This document shows positions 44,871-54,810 of a DNA stretch of 64,000 bases, piece after piece. Location of the stretch: NCBI GenBank assembly GCA_044224315.1, contig JBGAKR010000001.1:1364001-1428000 (forward strand). The letters are read 5' to 3'. The DNA is from JAGXTF01 sp044224315 (GTDB taxonomy: Bacteria; Bacteroidota; Bacteroidia; NS11-12g; UBA955). A program made the translations under genes and the position numbers. Within the stretch, counting starts at the first letter, position 1. Every line of letters begins with the position of its first letter. The notes under the pieces are model-generated. The model made no database searches and had not been told where the DNA came from. It saw only the letters and a list, made by a program, of their open reading frames with translations.

Positions 44871-47315
44871 ATGCGGAAACTATTACTCTTATCCTTTACA
44901 GCTTTTATTCCCATGCTGGTTTCAGGCCAATATCTGCGTATTGGCGACGGAAGTTTTGGCGGAACTGTAGCCGGCCCGCTGATTGCCAGCAGCTCCAATG
45001 CTAATTTTACTTCGCGCTTTGCTTACATATATCCGGCCTCTTTGCTTACCCAATTAGTGCATGGCGACTCGATTACTGCGTTGGAAATTGGCCGCATTGC
45101 AGGGAATGGTTTTAATAATAACTGCAATCTTAAAATTTATTTTAAAAACACCACCCAAACCGATTTTGGCACCGGTAAATTATATTGGCCAGGCGAAGTA
45201 ACCGGCGCAGTGAGTGTATACGATCAAAACCCAAGGCTTGAAATAGGTACCAATGATGGATTTCACAAAATTCCATTTTATAACAATACTTTTCGCTACG
45301 ATACTACCAAGGGTAAAAACCTTGAAATACTGGTAGAGTATGTGCAAACTTCTACCCAGGCTTCCTCCTTTTTCTGGTATTTCGAGGATGGGAGTACGCT
45401 AAATGCCTTTGCTACCAATCAAACCAAATTTTACAGTGGGGTAAGCAGCAACGATAGTTTACCAAACAGCACCGACAGGCATCCTACCATCAATCTTATA
45501 TTTCCGCGTTTCGACAACGATGTAATGCTGATGAAGGTTTATACCCTGGGAAAATTGCCAGTACCCCTGGGAAACCCCGATAGTGTGCAGGCTTTGGTGC
45601 GAAACGTGGGAAAAAAAGCAGTATCGGCCGGTAAAGTTCAAACCTGGATTGTAGGACCCAATCACATCGAAAGGGATAGTGGAAGTTTTAGCATCGGACT
45701 CAATCAAGAAAAATACATTCAGATTCCATCTTTAAAACCCGCCAGAAAAGGATTAGATACTGTATTTGTAGCCATACAAGGCGATAAAAATAGCAGTAAT
45801 GATACAGGATTTTCGTACAGGTTGGCCAATGAAAATATTTATTCTTACCGCGATATTACCCTTCCGCCCGATGCAGGTGGAATAGGTTTTAACGGCAGCA
45901 CCGGCGATTTTGTGGCTCGTTTTTTTGCCAGTAAAAAGAAAAATATTAACCAGGTTACGGTGAATTTTGCTTTAAGCGGACGCCCCTTTAAAGTGGGTAT
46001 TTGGGAAAGTAAATCCAACAACCGCCCGGGTAAATTGTTATATTTAAGTGATTCACTAATTACGGTTGGCGGAAATTATATTCTGGATTTGAAAAAAGCC
46101 GTTTCGGTAAACGGCAGTTTTTTTGTGGGTGTGCGTCAATTAAATACCAGCAATGTGGCTTTCGGATATCAAACAGAAAGCCCGGTTAGGCCTAATACTT
46201 TTTACTACGCGGCCCCGCAGGGTGATACAAATTGGTTTGATTTTTATCCCGATGCACCTTTTAAATTCCTCATAGAACCCCGACTGCAGGGTGATACAGA
46301 TTTAACCGCCCTGAGTGCAGATTATCCCAAAGATAGTTTGGATATGTATGTAACCGACACCATGGCACCCAAAGGCACAATAGGCAATATCGGATTAAAA
46401 GACATCAAAGATTCTTTTGATATTGTTTGCGAAATTCTGCAGTTTGGTAAGAGCTATTACAAAGCAGTGTTGCGCGATACGCTTTCGGCAGGGCAAAAAA
46501 GAACCTATACATTTCCCAAAACATTTTATCCAAAAAATTTCGGCGAATATGTACTCATGGTTTATTGCAAACATCCTTATGATCAGATTAAAGATAACGA
46601 TACGGCTATACGTAAATTTTATGTGGGATTAAAAAAAGATATCATTATTCAATCGGTATATGAGCCTTCAAACAATGCCATTTATGAGTACCTGCGTGAT
46701 ACATTTATGCCGGTAGCCGCTGTACAAAATATAGGATATGATAACTCTGTAAATTTTATAGCCCGTTGTTTAATTAAAAAGGGCAATACTGTTTTATACA
46801 ATAAAATTCAAAATCTGTCACTACCAAAATTTCAATCCAAAATACTGAACTGGCCTACTTATAAGTGCATGGATACGGGAAAACTGGATGTGTTTTTCAT
46901 TGTAGAAATGCCAGGAGATAAAAACCGCAAGAATGATACTGCCAAAAGAACCGTCTTTGTTTTAAAATCATTCGATCCGGGTTTAGATTCGGTATTGGTG
47001 CCCGATAAAAATGTATTCTATTTGCCCGGAAAACCCATAAAACCCTCGGCAAAAGTATTTAACGACGGAGTGTTGAATGTATACAATGCAAAGCTTAGTT
47101 ATCGCATTACAAGTGCTTATACTAGCAATGTTTACCGCGATTCAATATTCATAAATTTCGGGCCTAAAGAGATCTGGTGCATACAAAAGACTCGTTGGTG
47201 TTTGATTTTTTTGTGGGAAATCCCTATGATTATTCTGCGGTTTCGGTGTTATATCCCAAAACAACCGACACACTTAGTTCGGGTGGAGGCCCATATGCCC
47301 CTAAGGTGCGTATAA
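44871..47315 (+). CDS. N-terminal part of a frameshifted large T9SS protein
   Basis: Signal peptide MRKLLLLSFTAFIPMLVSGQ and about 765 in-frame residues of beta-rich, DxGxxD-type modules. After FGPKEIW (about 47175) the frame becomes unlike the protein before it and ends at 47315. The real continuation is in the next frame (47177-48499). The spread 44871-48499 is one base short of a multiple of three, so a single-base deletion explains the split. Without the second part the product lacks the T9SS sorting domain. The remaining domains, such as an (IGLNQEKYIQIPSLKP)-type module, are not assigned. Either a true mutation or a sequencing error. Confidence 0.8.
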   Translation: MRKLLLLSFTAFIPMLVSGQYLRIGDGSFGGTVAGPLIASSSNANFTSRFAYIYPASLLTQLVHGDSITALEIGRIAGNGFNNNCNLKIYFKNTTQTDFGTGKLYWPGEVTGAVSVYDQNPRLEIGTNDGFHKIPFYNNTFRYDTTKGKNLEILVEYVQTSTQASSFFWYFEDGSTLNAFATNQTKFYSGVSSNDSLPNSTDRHPTINLIFPRFDNDVMLMKVYTLGKLPVPLGNPDSVQALVRNVGKKAVSAGKVQTWIVGPNHIERDSGSFSIGLNQEKYIQIPSLKPARKGLDTVFVAIQGDKNSSNDTGFSYRLANENIYSYRDITLPPDAGGIGFNGSTGDFVARFFASKKKNINQVTVNFALSGRPFKVGIWESKSNNRPGKLLYLSDSLITVGGNYILDLKKAVSVNGSFFVGVRQLNTSNVAFGYQTESPVRPNTFYYAAPQGDTNWFDFYPDAPFKFLIEPRLQGDTDLTALSADYPKDSLDMYVTDTMAPKGTIGNIGLKDIKDSFDIVCEILQFGKSYYKAVLRDTLSAGQKRTYTFPKTFYPKNFGEYVLMVYCKHPYDQIKDNDTAIRKFYVGLKKDIIIQSVYEPSNNAIYEYLRDTFMPVAAVQNIGYDNSVNFIARCLIKKGNTVLYNKIQNLSLPKFQSKILNWPTYKCMDTGKLDVFFIVEMPGDKNRKNDTAKRTVFVLKSFDPGLDSVLVPDKNVFYLPGKPIKPSAKVFNDGVLNVYNAKLSYRITSAYTSNVYRDSIFINFGPKEIWCIQKTRWCLIFLWEIPMIILRFRCYIPKQPTHLVRVEAHMPLRCV

Positions 47316-48499
47316 AAAATGCAGGATTTATAAAAAATACCGATATTGTTCCCATGGTATGCCAAATCTGGTGGAATAATTTTAAAGTTTACCAGGACAT
47401 TAAATCAACCAACCTGGATACCAGTGTGAGTTTTGATTTGGATTTTGCCAGTAGTTTTAATCCCATGAACGCGGGTAAATACAAAGTAATTGCATATACA
47501 AATTATGTGAGCGATGTATTTAAAAAGAACGACACGGCCCTGGGCTCTTTTGTTGTTACCATTGGCCGCGATGCACATGTGGTGAGTATTGATACACCAT
47601 TGATTTCTGATAAATATTCGGCCCGCAGCAGTGCAATAAAAGTGAAAGGAACTATAGAAAATTCGGGTAAATTAAAAATGAATTCGATACAATTGTTTGC
47701 CGAAATTTACCATGGAAATAAATTAGAGTATTATCAATCAATTCAGGATTCATTGCAGCCGTATGAAATGAAAAAACTGGCTTTCGGCCCAACTTTCACA
47801 CCCAAAGACAGTGGTACCTATAAAATATTAATGCGCACTTTTTCGCTTCAGGATCAAAATATATTTAATGATACATCCATAGGTTATTTCTTTGTAGATA
47901 AAGGCAAGGATATGGCAGCAGTGGAGTGGATAAATCCGCCCACAGCCTCGGTATTCCTACACACCACCGGGCCGGCTGCACCCCGTTTCCGCATTCGCAA
48001 TGTGGGTATGGACACCAATAAGCTCAGCGGTAAATTGTACCTGAACTTTTTTGACAGTGCCAAACTTACCACCGTTTTTTCAGACACTGTATCATTTGCC
48101 AATGTAGCCATGGGTGCCAGCGATACCATAACCGCCAATAAAACATTTAATTTCCTTACGCCGGGCTTGTACCGCAGTTATGCGCAAGTATCAGCTATGG
48201 GCGATAATTTCCCGGAAAATGATACCCTGCAGAGTTTGTTCAGGGTTGTATTTAACGGTGTGCGCGCATTGCAGGGTACCGATATAAAAGTATATCCCAA
48301 TCCGGCTTCCGGAATATTATTTATACAAAGTACATTGCCTATTCAACAATCTGCTTTGTATGATATAAGTGGTAAATTGGTTTTAATGCGCTCTGATAAT
48401 CCTAAAATGCTGAATGTACAGGGATTAAAACCAGGTGCTTATCTGTTGCGTGTTTATGCCTTAAACGGGGTTTACAGCACTCCGATAGTGGTAGAATAG
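47177..48499 (+). CDS. C-terminal part of the frameshifted T9SS protein, carrying the sorting domain
   Basis: Continues the protein encoded from 44871 in the next frame. The nominal GTG at 47177 is probably not a real start: there is no signal peptide, and the frame upstream is closed by a TAA at 47165. It holds about 360 residues of CARDB-like repeats (RNVGMDTNKLSGKLYLN, FENDTLQSLF in outline, repeated NxDTAxGxF) and a T9SS type A domain (DIKVYPNPASGILFIQS, ALYDISGKLVLM). Restored, the whole protein would have about 1209 residues. Confidence 0.8.
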   Translation: MHTKDSLVFDFFVGNPYDYSAVSVLYPKTTDTLSSGGGPYAPKVRIKNAGFIKNTDIVPMVCQIWWNNFKVYQDIKSTNLDTSVSFDLDFASSFNPMNAGKYKVIAYTNYVSDVFKKNDTALGSFVVTIGRDAHVVSIDTPLISDKYSARSSAIKVKGTIENSGKLKMNSIQLFAEIYHGNKLEYYQSIQDSLQPYEMKKLAFGPTFTPKDSGTYKILMRTFSLQDQNIFNDTSIGYFFVDKGKDMAAVEWINPPTASVFLHTTGPAAPRFRIRNVGMDTNKLSGKLYLNFFDSAKLTTVFSDTVSFANVAMGASDTITANKTFNFLTPGLYRSYAQVSAMGDNFPENDTLQSLFRVVFNGVRALQGTDIKVYPNPASGILFIQSTLPIQQSALYDISGKLVLMRSDNPKMLNVQGLKPGAYLLRVYALNGVYSTPIVVE

Positions 48500-48666
48500 G
48501 CCAATTGTCATCGCTGTTCAAGGGCAGCGTCAAAATTCTGTCGGATTCAATCTGTTTTAATCTTTCTGACAAAAAAGTGAAAACTTTTTGAGCTAACTTA
48601 CGTCTTATAATCAAAGGACGATTCTTCAAACTAAAGTTTCACAATTTAACATGAAAGGTTTTTACT

Positions 48667-48951
48667 ATGACAACTGCGATGTTTTTTCTCATTTACCCTG
48701 CGGTATTTATTACCGGAGCAATTCTCACCCAATTTGGTGGTAACGCACACCGCCCATTTCACGAAGGCGTTTTAGCCTGGTTGTTTTTACCACTTGGAAT
48801 TATTGCCTGTATTTCGGGCCTGGCTTCAGAAGGCATGAAAGGACTGAAGCATGATTTGCATGAGTTTGGTGAAACCTTGTTGAATTATCGTTTTAAAACT
48901 ACCGAAAAAAAGACCCAAGATGCCCACCGGATGAAAGGCGATTTTGCCTGA
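48667..48951 (+). CDS. Small two-helix membrane protein of unknown function
   Basis: 94 residues from ATG 48667. Two hydrophobic segments (about 4-22 and 36-52), separated by a polar turn NAHRPFHEG, then a charged tail with a helical KGLKHDLHEFGETLLNYR pattern. No family was recognised. A good terminator follows about 30 bp after the stop, so it is probably a separate short transcript. Confidence 0.6.
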   Translation: MTTAMFFLIYPAVFITGAILTQFGGNAHRPFHEGVLAWLFLPLGIIACISGLASEGMKGLKHDLHEFGETLLNYRFKTTEKKTQDAHRMKGDFA

Positions 48952-48982
48952 TTAAATGAGTCTGGTGTTATTACCCTCCCAT

Positions 48983-49013
48983 CCCTGTTTGCTGCCACAA
49001 ACAGGGTTTTTTA
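48983..49013 (+). terminator. Rho-independent terminator after the small membrane protein gene
   Basis: Perfect stem CCCTGTTTG / CAAACAGGG (48983-48991 and 48998-49006) around a six-base loop, followed by TTTTTTA. Confidence 0.85.
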
Positions 49014-49637
49014 TTTCTGTAGTAAATCCCTGAAAGAGGCCATGGTATTAATCAGATTGCCGCGCACAATAGGGTCAGTTACCACCCTGGGCATAGAGGC
49101 GCTGGGCGAGGTGGTGATATAGTATTCCACTTTAGTTTCTTCGCCCGATTTGTTCAATACCCATTTGCCTTTGATATCCGGAATGCGGCTTACACTTTTA
49201 CTCTCTGGGTAATCCGCATGGGTGGTGCTTTCGAAACTGATAATTTTACTCAGCGTATTTACATCGCTATGGGCGTGTTTCAGCACACAGTCCTGGTTTT
49301 CCATAGGCCAGGGCAAATCATATTCGATATAGTTTACCCAGCTGGTTGCTGTGGCATCTTTTATTTCAAATTTAGAGGCATTCGAATTCCATTTTTTGCC
49401 TTCGGTTTCTTTTTTCAGCATTTCAACTACCTTGCTACTGCTGGCTTTAATGGTGTATACCGCTTTTAATTCGCGTGCTTTTTTGGTGCCGGAGATGGTG
49501 TACCAACGTTCGTATAATGATACGTTTTTTGTAGTTTCAACCAGTTTAAAATCCGAATCACCCTCAGCCTTGGGTGCAGGAAAAGTAAATGCCCCCAGCA
49601 ACCATGCTCCCATACAAGTAAAAATGGCCTTTTTCAT
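49011..49637 (-). CDS. START-domain-like exported lipid-binding protein
   Basis: 208 residues from ATG 49637 (MKKAIFTCMGAWLLGAFTFP); an extended frame to 49769 would put 44 polar residues before this clear signal peptide. The body has START-type elements: ELKAVYTIKASSSKVVEMLKK near the start, DLPWPMENQDCVLK and IISFESTTHADYPES in the middle, and a last helix RGNLINTMASFRDLLQK. START proteins bind lipids or sterols in a tunnel. It lies beside the terminator shared with the small membrane protein. The ligand is unknown. Confidence 0.82.
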   Translation of the reverse strand: MKKAIFTCMGAWLLGAFTFPAPKAEGDSDFKLVETTKNVSLYERWYTISGTKKARELKAVYTIKASSSKVVEMLKKETEGKKWNSNASKFEIKDATATSWVNYIEYDLPWPMENQDCVLKHAHSDVNTLSKIISFESTTHADYPESKSVSRIPDIKGKWVLNKSGEETKVEYYITTSPSASMPRVVTDPIVRGNLINTMASFRDLLQK

Positions 49638-49731
49638 ATGTAATTTGTATATAAGACGCTGTATATCAACAATGCCCCTATTCCAAAGGTAGGTATTTTT
49701 TAGCAGAATGCAATATTTTGTTAACCAACGC

Positions 49732-49950
49732 TTAAATTTGAGAAAACCGGGGTACTGATTTCCCCTCAATTTCTACTGTTTCAATAAACATAGCCAATGG
49801 CCGCACCCACAAAGTACCTTCCGGGATATCCGGGGTAGCATAGAGGGGTTTGTAAACCACCAATTTTTCCAAAGTTTCGCTGTGCAAGGCTTCTCCAATT
49901 ACTTCATATTCTTTGCCTTTGTAGTGCCTGTATTTACCGGGTTTAAGCAT
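49732..49950 (-). CDS. DUF1653 domain protein
   Basis: 72 residues almost all in the DUF1653 domain: YRHYKGKEYEVIGEALHSETLEKLVVYKPLY, LWVRPLAMFIETVEIEGKSVPRF. A small beta domain of unknown role. It lies 23 bp after the WG-repeat gene on the same strand. Confidence 0.88.
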   Translation of the reverse strand: MLKPGKYRHYKGKEYEVIGEALHSETLEKLVVYKPLYATPDIPEGTLWVRPLAMFIETVEIEGKSVPRFSQI

Positions 49951-49973
49951 GTTGCAAAATAGTACTTTGGCAT

Positions 49974-52900
49974 TTATTTCGGAGGTAATGCAATAAATTT
50001 TTTACTTTCAAAATTATATAACTTCATCTCATTCCCGTTTATCATCGTTATTGAATGAGCATGCTGCATATAACCATCAAAAGTATATGCGATTTTATTT
50101 CCGTTCATATCCCACAATTCGTAAATCCAATCGATACCGGAAGAATAAAAACCACCACCCATGGCGTTCAGTTGCGGATAGAACGGCGCAATCGCCCATG
50201 TTCCGTTAAAGTTGAGCAAGCCTGTGTGAGCATGGGTATTAAGTAAAATTCCATTTGAATCCACACTGGCCAGATGATTAAAATTGGGATATTGGGGCGT
50301 TCCATTATTCAATAATTTCAGGAATTCATTTTCGTTAATAACAGTGAGGTATAGTCCTTTCTGGTTGAGCTCATACTGGTATTTAGCTCCCATATTTTGG
50401 TTGTTTTTTAACCGAATGGGTTTAAAAATATTCAATTCCGGCAGTATGGTTTTCTGTATATCACTAAAATCTGCAACCCAGTATCTATCAGGGTTTCTAT
50501 AGTATTGATTGTTTAATATTTTTTTAATAGTCAGGCCCTTGGGTAAAAAGTTGCTTTGGCCTGTTTTTGTGTTTAATACTTTCTCAATACCATTGAATTT
50601 AAATAAAAGAAAACCATTTAAATACGATGGTTTTTCATCGGCCTGTATTTTTACCAGGATTATGCCAGTACTGTTACTAAGTATATAGTTTGATTTATTT
50701 TGGAAAAGGAAGATGCCAGGCTCTATTTCCTCCAGGGCTACCGCGTAATTATCGGGTTTTGGTACCGATTTGCCGTTGAATAAAACCAGGCTTATATTGT
50801 TTTTAACATTCAATTTAAACGAGGTGAAATAAACGGGTCCCGGAACACCTTGAAATGAGGGTAATTGCGCCCATTCAGCCCTTTCGTTTATTAGTCCCCA
50901 TTTACCACCTTGGGCTGCAAGAAAGTATTTAGATTCGGGTACGCCATAAATTACTTTTTTATATACTTGTGTATTAATATTCATTAAATCCTTGTTTACC
51001 GCCACCCAGCCATTGTCTTGTTTCATAAAACTCAGGCCATTTTTATAGGGTTTTAATTCGCAGTTTGCCGGTATTTTTATTTTCTTACCATCACTTCGCA
51101 GCAGCCATGTTTCATTTCCGTCAAATGCCGCAATGCACTCTTTCAAGTCTACGACTCCCTTGTAATTCTCGCATAAACCCGAATTTTTGGGATTATAAAC
51201 ATATACTTTAGTTGCAGATGGTCTTTTCGCCAAAAAGTAATAATTGTTGGGTTGAAAATAAATATTTTGAATGTCATAATATTTAGGTGGAATCATAATT
51301 TTACCGGTGTTTGAAATGAGCATTACGTGCCCACTGTCTTCATATACATAGGCCCGCATTGAATGAAATTGATCAATGTAGGTTACCCTTTCTGCTTTGG
51401 TTTTTTCAATAGGGATGGATTTTCCATTAATATCGGTAATTCCCCAAACCCCATATATATCACCGGTATTGGGATAAATTGTGCCATAATAATTAGTGCG
51501 TGGCGAGTTTTGGACAGTTTGTCGTTTTCCGTTTTTTACAACGCGCCTGCAGTCAGAATCTATGGTTGAAATAAATTCGTACTCCTCGCTTTCAGATAAG
51601 GTTTCTTTGTCTATCAATACCGATTTGCCATTGTTTTTAACCGCCATAAAAACCGTTGATTTTTCATCGCCCATGTTTTTTGTTTCGATGAAATCAAAAG
51701 CTTCAGACATGATTTTGTAATTGCGCATATCTGCTATAAACAGGCGGCGATGATTGTCTTTATAGACAGACGGATATTTGGGGTCGCGTCTGGCTATTAC
51801 GGTAAAGGGAAATTCGCTATATATTATTTCATGGCCAAATGGCTTTATTAATGTATCAATATGGCCTGTACTGTCTGTAAAAAGCAACGTAAGCAACTGT
51901 TCTTTTCCTTGTTTCACATATTTCCAGTAATACCGCGTTTTTGCAGTACTTATTGAATTCCGGTTTTGATTATTTCTTCGTGCAGATGAGGTATCTACCT
52001 CTATGCGTTTGTTTATTTTTCGTCGCTGTACATTTTTATAATGAATGGGATCCGATAGATTGCCGTCTAATACGTCAAACAGGTCCATTTCACCCTCTTG
52101 GGTATATGCTTTAATATAATCATCACCGGTGGTGAATTCGTTGTATATAAATTCTGTACAGTTTTTTAAAGTATTTAAATTGAAAATGGACTGCTTTTGA
52201 CTGCTATCAGTGATAGCCCAATAGGGGTCTTTTAAGTAAGCATAATAATCGTATTGAATGGGAAGGGATATTTTCAAGTTGGAGTCTAAATAACCGAACA
52301 GAAAGTTTTTATCTTGCACCCATGCTCCGCGGCTGCCTGTTTCAATTTTGATAAACGGACCAACACCTGAATCTGGGGTTATACGTGAATAGAAATATTT
52401 ATAATAATTGCGGGTAAAAACAAATGTATTAATAATTGGACTGGATTCTATGTTTTCAAAAAATCCTGGAATTGTCTGGTTATTGGTTAAATCAATAATT
52501 TTATATTTTTCCTTATAGCGTATGCAAACGAAGTTGTTTCTCAAAGAAAATACTTCAGATTGGGCCGGATATTTAAAAATAATTTCACCTCTATTGTTGA
52601 AAATAGCCCCACCGGAGTAGCCGTAATCGGCTTTCAGGCAAAAACTATCCGTGCTAAGTGTATTGGCAGTGATGAATGAATCTTCGGCTAATTTATGTCC
52701 TTTGTAATTGTAAATGGTCATAATTTTGTTGTGCTGTACATAAAAGAATTTTATAGATTGCTGAAATATTGGCAATAGTGGAAAGTCTATAATTACAGCC
52801 CCATTGCTGTCTATGAGTCCATTTTTGCCATTGGCACAAAATTCAAAAACACCATTTACAGTGGTTTTATCTAAATAATCAAAATTATCTGGAATAATTT

Positions 52901-53261
52901 TATTTCCAAGTTTATCGGTTAAATAGGATTGTCCGTTTATTATGCCACAGAAACGACTTGGGCTAAGCTGATTCCAGTGGACATACCCTTTGGGAATGGT
53001 ATGCCTTTTTAAGTCATTGGTGTAATAATGAATATTTGTGCCATCCCAAAATCGGGCATTTAAATTATTGTTTCCATGATAAATTTGGGATGCCGATTTA
53101 TAAATACACTTTTCATACACTTTCCCATCTTCGTTTATTAAACCCCAATGCCCATTTTGCATTACAATTACTAGAGATTCAGCGAATTGGCATTGAGTAT
53201 TTGCGGCATATAGAAAGCATATGAGTGTAATGAATAAATATTTTACCCGCGCCAAAATCAT
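49974..53261 (-). CDS. WG-repeat exported protein
   Basis: 1095 residues. Signal peptide MILARVKYLFITLICFLYAA, then WG-type repeats (about 40 residues): NGHWGLINEDGKVY, NGKNGLIDSNGAVI, GGKWGLINERAEW are clear, and others are worn (NGKSVLIDKETLSE, WVAVNKDLMNINTQVYK). A central basic segment (NVQRRKINKRIE, NNQNRNSIS) breaks the array. It has no T9SS domain and no lipobox is visible, so it is periplasmic or secreted in another way. It lies 29 bp after a lipoprotein gene on the same strand. Function unknown. Confidence 0.82.
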   Translation of the reverse strand: MILARVKYLFITLICFLYAANTQCQFAESLVIVMQNGHWGLINEDGKVYEKCIYKSASQIYHGNNNLNARFWDGTNIHYYTNDLKRHTIPKGYVHWNQLSPSRFCGIINGQSYLTDKLGNKIIPDNFDYLDKTTVNGVFEFCANGKNGLIDSNGAVIIDFPLLPIFQQSIKFFYVQHNKIMTIYNYKGHKLAEDSFITANTLSTDSFCLKADYGYSGGAIFNNRGEIIFKYPAQSEVFSLRNNFVCIRYKEKYKIIDLTNNQTIPGFFENIESSPIINTFVFTRNYYKYFYSRITPDSGVGPFIKIETGSRGAWVQDKNFLFGYLDSNLKISLPIQYDYYAYLKDPYWAITDSSQKQSIFNLNTLKNCTEFIYNEFTTGDDYIKAYTQEGEMDLFDVLDGNLSDPIHYKNVQRRKINKRIEVDTSSARRNNQNRNSISTAKTRYYWKYVKQGKEQLLTLLFTDSTGHIDTLIKPFGHEIIYSEFPFTVIARRDPKYPSVYKDNHRRLFIADMRNYKIMSEAFDFIETKNMGDEKSTVFMAVKNNGKSVLIDKETLSESEEYEFISTIDSDCRRVVKNGKRQTVQNSPRTNYYGTIYPNTGDIYGVWGITDINGKSIPIEKTKAERVTYIDQFHSMRAYVYEDSGHVMLISNTGKIMIPPKYYDIQNIYFQPNNYYFLAKRPSATKVYVYNPKNSGLCENYKGVVDLKECIAAFDGNETWLLRSDGKKIKIPANCELKPYKNGLSFMKQDNGWVAVNKDLMNINTQVYKKVIYGVPESKYFLAAQGGKWGLINERAEWAQLPSFQGVPGPVYFTSFKLNVKNNISLVLFNGKSVPKPDNYAVALEEIEPGIFLFQNKSNYILSNSTGIILVKIQADEKPSYLNGFLLFKFNGIEKVLNTKTGQSNFLPKGLTIKKILNNQYYRNPDRYWVADFSDIQKTILPELNIFKPIRLKNNQNMGAKYQYELNQKGLYLTVINENEFLKLLNNGTPQYPNFNHLASVDSNGILLNTHAHTGLLNFNGTWAIAPFYPQLNAMGGGFYSSGIDWIYELWDMNGNKIAYTFDGYMQHAHSITMINGNEMKLYNFESKKFIALPPK

Positions 53262-53290
53262 GTTTCACTCGAAATGATATTTACACTGAA

Positions 53291-54640
53291 TTACAGTTTT
53301 TCGAGGGCAGTTTTTAAATCATTATTAGCAATGTTCATTTCTCCAAATTCAAGCTCTACAACATCACCTTTTTTGGCTAGCATAAGTTTTTGTATAGACT
53401 TGCTACTGGCCTTTACAATCTGGCCTTTTCCGGCTACACAAATAACTCCGTTTACATTGGCTGGGTTAATGTGAATAGTACCTTGCGAGTTGTATTGTAC
53501 TACATTTTTTTTACCATCCATAATTACAAAAATGTTGCGTTCAGCATTTATTTTTACCGAATTTAAACTGGATTTAATTTGTAAATCTGCTGCTACAGGA
53601 TCTCCATAGAACCGATCGCAATTGTATACCCCCATTTGGGCTACATTGAATTGATTATAAAGTACATTTTGTATTTCGGCATTTTGTTTGCCACTTGCCA
53701 CTTCGGTTTTATTATTTTCAGCGTTTTGTAACAGGCTGTTAAAGCGGGCTTTGGCTGCAGCCAGGTCCTTACCTGCAAGGGCTGGCGACACCAGGGTTTG
53801 AAATTTCTTGTCTCCGATATTAATATTTAACTGATACAAAAAATCATTCACTTTTATGAGGTCGGTTTTGGTCCAATCTTTTTCAAATAACCATTTATTA
53901 TTGGCCGGATCCTGTTGTGGGTTATTGCCCGCATATTGCCACATTATTTTAGAGAAACCAGCGAGTTCGGGGTATACATTTTCGTCAAATTCAAGGTCTA
54001 ATACCATTTCACCGGGGTTGTAAGCTACCGGGGCTTTTGGATTGGTTTTAGAATTCTGATCTTCATCCGAAATCCCCATTGCCATGGCTTCATTGCGTAT
54101 ATCGCCAGGGTCAGCAACCGAGTCACGATTTTGGGTTTTTACCCAATTGCCTGATTTTTTATCGAAATACCACAACTGATAATTGTTTTTCTGATCATAC
54201 GAAGGTTGAAATACCTGAATCGATTTGCCTTCGGCTAATTTGGCATCCGTGCTGCCGGATTTGGCTTCTATGTTAAACATGCCATCGCTTACAAACGAGC
54301 CGGTTTTACCTTCAAACCGGGCTTGCATGGGAATTCCGCTGGTAATGATTGAGGCGGCATCGTGATATGCTGTAAATGATACCTGCACATCTACCGGTTT
54401 GCCAGTGGCATCTACAAAAGCACCGGCGGGCACCAATACATGGCTTCCGTCGCTGGTTTTCAGGTGTGCCGACTTGCCTGCCGCAACCGTAAAAGTTTGG
54501 GCTGCAGGGGACAATTCCTGCAAATCTGTGGTGATTGAGAATACCGAATCGTTGCTGGCAGTGCTTGTTTCATTGGCGCTTTGATTGCAGTTGGTTAAAC
54601 AAAAAGAAGCGCAGATTAAAAGTAAAGTTGTTGCTTTCAT
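53291..54640 (-). CDS. Predicted lipoprotein of unknown function
   Basis: 449 residues from ATG 54640. Signal MKATTLLLICASFCLTN-C-NQS with a Cys one helix earlier. The frame extends to 54706 through another ATG, but that would spoil the signal. The mature part includes AAGKSAHLKTSDGSHVLVPAGAFVDATGKPV, a beta element I have seen in Bacteroidota lipoproteins, and FDKKSGNWV. No family can be named. It heads a possible unit with the WG-repeat and DUF1653 genes. Confidence 0.76.
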   Translation of the reverse strand: MKATTLLLICASFCLTNCNQSANETSTASNDSVFSITTDLQELSPAAQTFTVAAGKSAHLKTSDGSHVLVPAGAFVDATGKPVDVQVSFTAYHDAASIITSGIPMQARFEGKTGSFVSDGMFNIEAKSGSTDAKLAEGKSIQVFQPSYDQKNNYQLWYFDKKSGNWVKTQNRDSVADPGDIRNEAMAMGISDEDQNSKTNPKAPVAYNPGEMVLDLEFDENVYPELAGFSKIMWQYAGNNPQQDPANNKWLFEKDWTKTDLIKVNDFLYQLNINIGDKKFQTLVSPALAGKDLAAAKARFNSLLQNAENNKTEVASGKQNAEIQNVLYNQFNVAQMGVYNCDRFYGDPVAADLQIKSSLNSVKINAERNIFVIMDGKKNVVQYNSQGTIHINPANVNGVICVAGKGQIVKASSKSIQKLMLAKKGDVVELEFGEMNIANNDLKTALEKL

Positions 54641-54810
54641 GTCCTTAATTTTCATTATTAACGGAGAAAACAGAAAATTGTTACCCCTGTGGTAAATTAT
54701 TTTCAATTTATTGCCTTTGAATGGAGTTGTTAATGAATCAAAAATCAGCTAACGACGGGCTTGTAATTATGAAGGTGTAGGTTTTTATTATCTGTTACAG
54801 GCAATTTTGG

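Noticed and set aside
47160..47180. Programmed -1 frameshift at the T9SS gene
   Set aside because: No slippery heptamer, and a stop lies just upstream in the second frame.
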